From JAATFS01 sp037145635 (GTDB taxonomy: Bacteria; Pseudomonadota; Gammaproteobacteria; Xanthomonadales; Xanthomonadaceae): a stretch of DNA of 64,000 nt. The notes under the pieces were generated by a model. It worked only from the letters and a program-made list of their open reading frames with translations. It was not told the DNA's origin and did no database searches. Shown piece by piece: positions 52,065-60,000 of the stretch. The first letter of the stretch is position 1; every line of letters begins with the position of its first letter. Location: NCBI GenBank assembly GCA_037145635.1, contig JBBCXB010000004.1:62001-126000 (forward strand), read 5' to 3'. The position numbers and the translations under genes were made by a program.

Positions 52065-54236
52065 ATGGCAGAGGGAACGCCCGCACGAATCGGTAGTTCA
52101 TCACCGCTACCAGTTGTGGTTGCGGCGCCGGACGATTTTGGGCTGGCGGGACTCATCTTGTTGGCTCAGTTCCACAGCCTTCCTGTTGATCCTGATCAAA
52201 TTAGACATGAGTTTGGTCAAGCCAACGGCCTGCTCGATGAAAACTCTCTGCTAAGAGCTGCCAAGAAAATTGGACTCAAAGCGCAAATCGTCGCGGTCGA
52301 AGAAGGGCGCTTAGAAAAAATAGCGCTCCCAGCATTGGCTTGGCAAGATGACGGCAGACATTTCGTCGTCGCCAAGGTCAATGCCGAACAAGTATTAATC
52401 CAAGACCTCCAACTGCGCCGCCCTCGAGTCATGACTCGATCCGAATTCCAAGAGTCCTATACGGGAAAAATGTTGCTTGCGACTTCCCGGGCCACGGTAT
52501 TAGAAGGGTTTAACAAGTTCGACTTTCGCTGGTTTGTGCCTGCCGTGGTTAAGTATCGGCGCATCCTGCTGGAAGTATTTACCATCTCATTGTTCATCCA
52601 ACTCTTTGCGCTGGTGACGCCACTGTTTTTTCAGGTGGTGATGGACAAGGTTCTTGTGCACCACTCAATGACAACCTTGAACGTCATTGCGTTTGGACTT
52701 GTCGCCATTGTTTTATTTGATGTGACGTTGAATGGTTTGCGCAGCTATATTTTTTCGCACACAACGAGCAAAATCGATGTGGAGTTGGGCGCAAAGCTGT
52801 TTAGACATGTCCTAAACCTTCCTTTAGCTTACTTTGAGTCACGCAGGGTAGGCGAAACAATCGCACGTGTTCGTGAGTTGGAAAACATCCGTGGTTTTCT
52901 CACGGGTCAAGCATTGACCTCAGTTTTGGATCTGCTCTTCACTGGCGTTTTTATCGCCGTCATGTTTTATTACAGTGGTTGGCTAACGCTTATTGTTGTG
53001 CTCTCTCTGCCGCTTTATGCTATTTGGTCAGCTGGGATTACACCCTCGCTCCGCAGACGTTTGGAAGAAAAATTCGTTCGGGGGGCGGAAAATCAATCTT
53101 TTTTGGTTGAGACGGTGAATGGAATTGGCACCGTCAAAGCCAATGCAATTGATCCGCGGATGGCGAGAGCGTGGGACAATCAATTATCTGGCTATGTCAC
53201 TGCTGCCTTTCGGGTTGCCAAGCTTGCGAGCATCGGTCAACAAGGTGTGCAGCTCGTGCAAAAGCTGGTGGGCGTTGGAATTTTGTTTTTTGGCGCCAAA
53301 CTAGTGATAGATGGTAAATTGTCAGTAGGTCAGCTGATTGCGTTTAATATGCTGGCGGGGCAGGTTTCTGCCCCCATTGTTCGATTGGCTCAACTCTGGC
53401 AAGAATTCCAACAGATAGGAATATCTGTAGAGCGCCTAGGCGATATCCTTAATACCCGTACTGAGCTCCCAGGTAGCCGCACAACGCTTCCAGCAATCAG
53501 GGGAGAGGTAACTTTTGAGAGGGTAACTTTTCGATATCGCCCAGACGCGGGTGAGGTGCTTACGGGTATAGATTTGAGGGTCGCTGCGGGTGAGATCATC
53601 GGCATCGTAGGTCGCTCAGGCTCAGGTAAGAGCACGCTTACGAAGCTCGTGCAAAGACTGTATACACCCGAGCGAGGTCGAGTGCTTGTTGATGGCCATG
53701 ATCTGGCGATGGCAGATCCAGCTTGGCTTCGCCGCCAGCTTGGAGTCGTGCTTCAAGAGAACTTTCTCTTCAATCGAAGCGTGCGCGAAAATATTGCATT
53801 GTCTGATCCCGCTATGCCCTTGGAGCGTGTAATCAAGGCCGCAAGGCTTGCCGGGGCACATGAATTTATATTGCAGCTTCCCGAAGGCTACGACACGAAG
53901 GTGGGAGACAATGGAACCGGGCTGTCGGGAGGACAGCGACAGCGTATCGCTATAGCTCGGGCGTTGGTTGGTGATCCCAGGATCTTGATTTTTGATGAGG
54001 CAACAAGTGCGTTGGATTACGAATCTGAGCACGCGGTGATGAGTAACATGCGTGATATCTGCAAAGGTCGCACTGTTTTGATCATCGCGCACAGGCTCTC
54101 AACGGTCCGCTCGGCCAACCGCATCGTAGTGGTGGAGAAAGGCCAAATCGTCGAGTCCGGTTCTCACGAAGAACTGGTCAACCGTCCTGCGGGTCATTAC
54201 GCTCATCTTCACAAATTGCAGCAGGGGACGCTATGA
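52065..54236 (+). CDS. Type I secretion ABC transporter with C39-like domain (HlyB type)
   Basis: 723 residues. An N-terminal C39-like domain (about 20-140) lacks the catalytic Cys: the matching position reads PDDFGLAGLILLA where peptidases have a Cys. Such domains bind unfolded RTX substrates instead of cutting a leader. Then come six membrane segments (about 150-430) and an ATPase with Walker A GRSGSGKST (from 516), signature GLSGGQRQR and Walker B ILIFDEATSALD. It should export the RTX protein encoded downstream. ATG 52065 has GAGG six bases before it; earlier ATGs have no such site. It overlaps the adaptor gene by four bases. Confidence 0.93.
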   Translation: MAEGTPARIGSSSPLPVVVAAPDDFGLAGLILLAQFHSLPVDPDQIRHEFGQANGLLDENSLLRAAKKIGLKAQIVAVEEGRLEKIALPALAWQDDGRHFVVAKVNAEQVLIQDLQLRRPRVMTRSEFQESYTGKMLLATSRATVLEGFNKFDFRWFVPAVVKYRRILLEVFTISLFIQLFALVTPLFFQVVMDKVLVHHSMTTLNVIAFGLVAIVLFDVTLNGLRSYIFSHTTSKIDVELGAKLFRHVLNLPLAYFESRRVGETIARVRELENIRGFLTGQALTSVLDLLFTGVFIAVMFYYSGWLTLIVVLSLPLYAIWSAGITPSLRRRLEEKFVRGAENQSFLVETVNGIGTVKANAIDPRMARAWDNQLSGYVTAAFRVAKLASIGQQGVQLVQKLVGVGILFFGAKLVIDGKLSVGQLIAFNMLAGQVSAPIVRLAQLWQEFQQIGISVERLGDILNTRTELPGSRTTLPAIRGEVTFERVTFRYRPDAGEVLTGIDLRVAAGEIIGIVGRSGSGKSTLTKLVQRLYTPERGRVLVDGHDLAMADPAWLRRQLGVVLQENFLFNRSVRENIALSDPAMPLERVIKAARLAGAHEFILQLPEGYDTKVGDNGTGLSGGQRQRIAIARALVGDPRILIFDEATSALDYESEHAVMSNMRDICKGRTVLIIAHRLSTVRSANRIVVVEKGQIVESGSHEELVNRPAGHYAHLHKLQQGTL

Positions 54237-55651
54237 GGCACACCATCGCGGCCTTCCAGGAATTTCTTGCTACATACGAAACTGCTTTCCGACATGCCTG
54301 GGATGTTCGGAAAAAGATGGATCCGTCTAAACGAACCCGGCTTGAACTAGAGTTTTTACCGGCGAGATTGGAGTTGATCGAGCGCCCGACCTCACCAACT
54401 GCAAGGTGGACAGCGTTGCTCATTGTCGGATTGTTCTGCATCGCGCTGGGGTGGGCCACTGTCGGAAAACTAGACATCGTCGCGGTTGCGCCCGGGAAAA
54501 CCGTAGCCGGAGGCCGAACCAAAATTATTCAGCCAGCCGAGACGGCTATTGTTCAGGACATATTGGTAAAAGACGGTCAAAGCGTAAGACGGGGCGACCT
54601 ACTCGTTGAGCTCAACGCCACAGCGACAGGAGCCGATTTCGAGCAGGCCGATGAATCACTAATCGCGGCGCAGCTGGCGGAATTACGCTACGGGGCGATT
54701 TTGTCAGCCATCAATCAAGGTCATATGCCATCAAAGGCTACGGCTAGACTGCCGGCCGACCGTTTAGAAGCGAGTTGGCTTCTTGCACAAAGCGAATTTG
54801 AGCGCTTTCAAGCCGAAAACCTAAGTCACATTGCACAGATTGCACAGAGAAGAGCCGAGCAGGCGACAGTGCAAAGCCAGATTGCGCCGCTCGAAGAGAG
54901 TTTGGCAATTTCAAAAGAGCGCGTAGCCGACTTAGAAAAAATTGTTGAGAGCAGATATGTAAGTCGGCACGAGTTTCTGTACCGTAAGCAGGAAATGGTT
55001 GATCTTGAAAGGCAACTAGCCGTGCAAAGGGCCACGCTAGAAGAGTCTAAGTCGGCGTTGGCGGGCGCTAAAGAGCAGCAACGTGTGCTGTTCGCTGACG
55101 CGCGCCAGAAAGCTTATGATGGACTAAGAGACGCACGCGAGAAAATCGTGCAATTTGAGCCGCAAGTTAAAAAAACCCAGCAGCGCGATCAGCAGATGCA
55201 GCTTCGGTCACCTGTGGATGGAACGATCCAACAGCTTGCAGTTCATACGGTGGGAGGGGTTGTCACGCCAGCCCAGGCTCTGATGGCCGTTGTGCCTGAC
55301 CAAAGGTTCTTAGAAGTCGAGGCCTCAATCTTAAACAAAGACATTGGCTTCGTGCGTCGAGGGCAGACTGTTGCAATCAAGGTCGAAAGTTTTCCCTACA
55401 CGCGCTATGGCTACTTGCATGGCATCGTGGAAAGTGTTTCGTACGATGCTGCACAGGACGAAAAGCTTGGATTGATTTTTCCAGCCCGGGTTAAGTTATT
55501 GGAAGATAGTCTTGTGATTGATGGGATCACAATTGCCATGACGCCTGGCATGACGCTGACTGCCGAGATAAAAACCGGAAGGCGTTCAGTCATTGACTAC
55601 TTAGTAAGTCCTTTGCGGGAAAATACGGGCGAATCGATGAGAGAAAGATGA
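54233..55651 (+). CDS. Type I secretion periplasmic adaptor (HlyD family)
   Basis: 472 residues. A cytoplasmic N-terminus and single membrane helix (about 60-80, ALLIVGLFCIALGWATVG), then lipoyl motif IIQPAETAIVQDILVKDGQ, a long coiled coil (about 150-300) and the C-terminal beta domain with RSPVDGTIQQLAVHTVGG and the conserved FPYTRYGYLHG. It bridges the ABC transporter and a TolC-type channel. No outer-membrane channel gene lies in the island, so a TolC from elsewhere is needed. ATGA overlap with the transporter gene. Confidence 0.94.
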   Translation: MRHTIAAFQEFLATYETAFRHAWDVRKKMDPSKRTRLELEFLPARLELIERPTSPTARWTALLIVGLFCIALGWATVGKLDIVAVAPGKTVAGGRTKIIQPAETAIVQDILVKDGQSVRRGDLLVELNATATGADFEQADESLIAAQLAELRYGAILSAINQGHMPSKATARLPADRLEASWLLAQSEFERFQAENLSHIAQIAQRRAEQATVQSQIAPLEESLAISKERVADLEKIVESRYVSRHEFLYRKQEMVDLERQLAVQRATLEESKSALAGAKEQQRVLFADARQKAYDGLRDAREKIVQFEPQVKKTQQRDQQMQLRSPVDGTIQQLAVHTVGGVVTPAQALMAVVPDQRFLEVEASILNKDIGFVRRGQTVAIKVESFPYTRYGYLHGIVESVSYDAAQDEKLGLIFPARVKLLEDSLVIDGITIAMTPGMTLTAEIKTGRRSVIDYLVSPLRENTGESMRER

Positions 55652-55814
55652 GCCCCTAACGCTGATCTGGCTTTAATTTGCTGCGTCCATTCATCATGGT
55701 TATAAGGGCGTTTCAAAATTTTAAGCTTGTCTTGCCAATCGGTTTTTTCTCATGGCGCTATTAGGAGCTTTTAAGGCTTCAAGCCAAACCGAGGCGTTAG
55801 CCATCAGTCAGCAA

Positions 55815-56190
55815 ATGGCATGCGCCACACAGGGACCATGACAATTGAATTTCCAACGCCCTATCGATTTTATTTTCTCTAACCTATCAGGAAGTGGATT
55901 ACTGGCGGGGCGGGCGAAAACCCGAGAAAAGCTGCAAAGATGGGCCAGCCACATTACGCATTCTACATCGCGGCCGCGCTTACAACCGGGAGCTCGGCAC
56001 TATCAACGTTTCAATGATTGGGATCTCCTAAACATCATCTTGGACAAGAATGTTGATGCGGACCGACTGTTGCCCTGGTTCGCCGTCTTAACACTTGCCT
56101 CACGCTGGGCTTGGTGGCGTAGGTGGCGATGAGAGCGCTAATGGCGAAAGAAAAGCGTTCAACTTTGACAGCGCTTTGATGCAGGCTTGG
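55815..56190 (+). pseudogene. Decayed copy of the adjacent RTX-partner lipoprotein gene
   Basis: In a shifting frame the translation follows the intact lipoprotein encoded just downstream. MACATQG matches VACATIG, then TIEFPTPYRF matches TIEFSKAYEF, TYQEVDYWRGG matches TYEGVDYWHGE, and STSRPRLQPGARHYQRFNDW matches STSWPSLKPGPRLYELVNDP. Next LLNIILDKNVDADRL matches LIKIVLDKSYGVNPS, and weakly KAFNFDSAL matches KKFWFDDKV. At least three frame changes are needed. The signal peptide part is gone. It lies in a 650-base gap between the adaptor gene and the intact copy. A former duplicate or an immunity gene of an older effector is the natural reading. Confidence 0.75.
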
Positions 56191-56303
56191 TGGGGGTTCA
56201 ATGCAAGGCACGGGCCTTTTCTAAAATTTGTTTAATGGAATGCACGAAATGGATCGTCAGTTCTAATAATTGGGGTTGTAAATTGAGTCCTAGGAGAGAT
56301 TTT

Positions 56304-57038
56304 TTGTTAATGCGAATTCGTTTAACTATCTTTCTTGCTGTCATTGTAGTGCTGTGCTCGTGCAGAGCGTCAAATGCGCCTGAATCCCCAGGAGAAGAAG
56401 CGAATGTTGCTTGCGCGACCATTGGAGACATAACAATCGAGTTCTCCAAGGCATACGAGTTCATGCCATTGACCTATGAGGGTGTCGACTATTGGCATGG
56501 AGAAAGTAAGAAGCATTTTGAAAAGGGATGTCAGAGCAAGGCAAAGCAGATTACAATTTCTACCTCTTGGCCAAGCTTGAAGCCAGGGCCGAGGCTTTAT
56601 GAGCTCGTAAATGATCCAGATTTGATCAAGATCGTGTTGGACAAAAGCTACGGTGTTAATCCATCGGACGCAATGGAGAAAATGCGTAATGCTTACCTAA
56701 CCAACGATTGGTCGGGGTCGAGGCCAGAAAAAGCAAAGGAGCTAGGCGCCAAGAAGTTTTGGTTTGACGATAAGGTCGGACTCATGACTAGTGGCGAGGT
56801 GCAGTCCAAACGATTTAAGAAGTTGGTTTACTGGAAAGAGTCGCCCCAAAAAAAAATAGAATTGCTAATTCTATGTAGGGCCTATCCCTCAGGGGCGCTG
56901 ATTTGCCAAGAAAAATGGTTTTCTGAGAAGTGGAACATTTGGCTGACGATTGAGTTTCGTAAGCCTATTCTAACGCAGTGGCATAAGATGCACATAGCAG
57001 TTGAGAATCTCGTTGGTAAATTCATAAAAAAGGACTAA
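56304..57038 (+). CDS. Lipoprotein partner of the RTX protein, possible immunity protein
   Basis: 244 residues from TTG 56304 (AGGAG seven bases upstream); ATG 56310 is the alternative. A hydrophobic signal ends in VVLCSC, a lipobox, so the mature protein is lipid-anchored. The rest is a mixed alpha/beta domain with paired Cys (ACATIG, KGCQ, LCRAYPSGALIC). Not in a family I can name. Stop lies three bases before the RTX start, so the two are tightly coupled. In Neisseria an outer-membrane lipoprotein, FrpD, is encoded next to its RTX partner FrpC and binds it; this gene has the same position. Immunity or anchoring are both possible. Confidence 0.75.
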   Translation: MLMRIRLTIFLAVIVVLCSCRASNAPESPGEEANVACATIGDITIEFSKAYEFMPLTYEGVDYWHGESKKHFEKGCQSKAKQITISTSWPSLKPGPRLYELVNDPDLIKIVLDKSYGVNPSDAMEKMRNAYLTNDWSGSRPEKAKELGAKKFWFDDKVGLMTSGEVQSKRFKKLVYWKESPQKKIELLILCRAYPSGALICQEKWFSEKWNIWLTIEFRKPILTQWHKMHIAVENLVGKFIKKD

Positions 57039-57041
57039 AAA

Positions 57042-60000
57042 ATGTCGGTTATGGAAGCTGTCGCTTTGTCAAATTCTCATGCGGACCTGATTTACGCACA
57101 GCAGCTCCTGAACGAAAAGGGGCCGGCAGCAATGTATGAATACCTGAAAGGGTTCAATCTCCCTTATTCTGAACTCGCTCTGGGTTTGGTCAACGAGAGT
57201 TCCGTTGCCGGCCAGGCCGCCATTAGCAATTTGAAGGAAGTCGCCGCTCAGAACAATATAGCCATCAACATTGAGGCGGTTAAATTCAGCATGGCCGATG
57301 CTTATCTGAATGCATTGGTGCTAAAGCAATCGCAGGGTGATTTCGGCGAAATCAGTGCAGAAGAAGCGTGGGCTTTCCACAAAGAAGTCTTTGAATCGGA
57401 TTTTCACCTTCCGTCCTCAGCATGGACGATGGATGTTCCATTTTCTGTTATGACCGAAGCGGAACGTGCCAGTATCTGGCAGAGAACGCTCAATTCCGCT
57501 GGGAGCGCCGACGCAGAGATTGTGTTGTCGCTGGAAATTGCGGCAATGGTTTCTTACAAGGCGGGTTTGTTAGATGGCCTTTCCCCGGATGAAGCATTTG
57601 CCAGAGATATGGCTGAGCTGAGCCAAAAGCCTGGTCAGGAGAATTCCCTTACTGCGCAACAGAAGAGCGCTGTTCTGGCTTGGCTCGATATCAATGCTTG
57701 GTCAACGAGCAACATCGCCAATATGAGCGAAAGTGTTCTGAAGCTGTTGGCAGATCGTCTCAATGACAATCACCTCTATACGTCGGCGCTTCCAATCGAG
57801 TTGATGCAGTCGCTCTTTGGCGGTGCTGAGCGTCTGGCCTCACCTCTTATCCTGGATTTGGACGGCGACGGTGTTGAAACAGTCGGCCTTGGCAGTGGGG
57901 TAAAATTCGACCACGACGGAAACAAGTTTGCCGAGTCAACCGGTTGGGTTGGTGCCGACGATGGCTTGCTGGTGATTGATCGGAATGGCAATGGTTCTAT
58001 TGATAGCGGCTCGGAGCTCTTTGGCAACAATACTGCACTTAAAGATGGTAAAGCTGCGGCGAACGGCTTTGCTGCTTTGGCAGAATTTGATTCAAACGCC
58101 GACGGCGTGATTGATGGCAGTGATGCGCAATTCTCCGCACTGCGTGTATGGAAAGATATCAATGGCAATGGAGTCGCAGATTCGGGCGAGTTGCTAACAC
58201 TTAAAGATGTTGGTGTTGCAAGCATCAAGCTTGGATACACCGACATTCAAAGCATTGACGCAAATGGAAACCACCATTTACAGGCTGGCACCTTCACGAA
58301 CACCCAAGGGCTGGTGTCGGCGATCGAAGATGTATGGTTTAAGGTTGACTATGGCAATAGCCAAGAAGTTGATATTGACGCGGGCGGACTGACGGGCAAC
58401 GGAACCATTGATGCGCTGCCTCAGGTTAGCGGTTCGGGAAATGTGCACAATCTGCGCACTGCTATGCAAAACGATACTTCCGGTCAGCTGACTAATCTCG
58501 TCCAGCAATTTGCCGCAGCCACTGATCGCGACGATCGGCGCACCCTTATGGATCAAATCTTGTATCGGTGGAGTGGTGCTAGCGCTTACGCGGCGGGGTC
58601 ACGCGGTAACAATGTTGCCGATGCACGGCAGCTTTACACGATCGAGGCATTTCTGGGGGAGAGTTACAGTCAAGGAAATTGGGGCGCTAATCCCGGCCCT
58701 CAGGCGGCGGCTTTGCTTTCTCAGTCTTACCAGGCGCTGCGCGACTCTGTATACGCGCAGCTCATGCTCCAAACCCACTTGATCAAATTTACCGACCTCT
58801 TCACCCTCGACGGTTCTAATGGACTCACTTGGGATATCTCAGGTGCTGTAGATGCGCTCAAAGCTATCGAAAAAACCGATCGGCAGCTTGCACTGGATCT
58901 TGGGCTTGATCTCATTCAATCGTTGAAGTCCGCCTGGGGCACATCGTCCACCTCCGTCATTCAGGCATTTCAGTCATACAACGACCTTGGGGACAGTGCG
59001 CTGAGTGGCCTTTTTGGCATTGCCGATAGCTCAACTGTTCTGCTGGGCACCAGCGCGGCAGATGTCTTAACTGCAGTAGGCGACACTGGAACGGGTCTGT
59101 TGGGCTATCAGGGCGATGACACGCTGAAAGGCGGAGCGGGCAGCGACATTCTCACGGGTGGCACTGGTAACGATGCCCTTTACGGTGGCGGCGGTTCGGA
59201 TCGGTATGTCTTTAATCTCGGTGATGGAAACGATACCATTTACGAGCGAGATTCTTACAGCAGCTCGGTGGACGTATTGGCTTTCGGTCAGGGGATCTTG
59301 CCTTCAGATATCACTGTTTTGAGACAGGGTAACGATGTTGTCTTCAAGCTTCGCAATGGACAAGACTCGGTTCGAATCTCATCCTGGTTAACCAACTCAG
59401 GTGAGCTGTCAAACGCTTATGGTGTTGAGCGAATTGTTTTTGCTGACGGGACCGAGTGGACCGTTCAATCACTGCTGTCTAACGGTCTGACGACGCTTGG
59501 CACTGTCGCCGACGATACGATTGACGGATGGCGGGGAAAGGACGTCATTGTAGGTGGTTTGGGTAACGACACGCTGCGAGGCGCTGCTGGTCCAGACGTC
59601 TATCAATTCAGCAAAGGCGATGGGCAAGACGTCATCATTGATTCCGACTCAACTGCCGGGACAATCGATGCCATTGCCTTTACTGATGTTCGTTCGAGTG
59701 AAATCACGCAAGTGGAACGTGCGGGAAGCGACCTGATCATTCGATACGGGCAGGGGGACTCGGTGACGGTTCGCGGCCACTACGAAAGCAGCACGGCAAA
59801 CCGACGAGTCGAGGCTGTGCGCTTTGCTGACGGCGTTGAGTGGACTCTGGCCGAGCTTGCCAAGCTCGTCGTGGGCACGAGCGCAAACGATACTTTTACC
59901 GGCTACTCGAACATCGACAATACAATCCGCGGCCTGGGTGGCAACGATGAGCTAACAGGTGGCGACTTCCACGATGAGTTGTTTGGTGGAATGGGTAACG

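Noticed and set aside
57042..58500. Asp-Pro self-processing site as in neisserial FrpC
   Set aside because: The Ca-binding segment resembles FrpC, but no Asp-Pro pair was found at the expected place, so autocleavage is not claimed.
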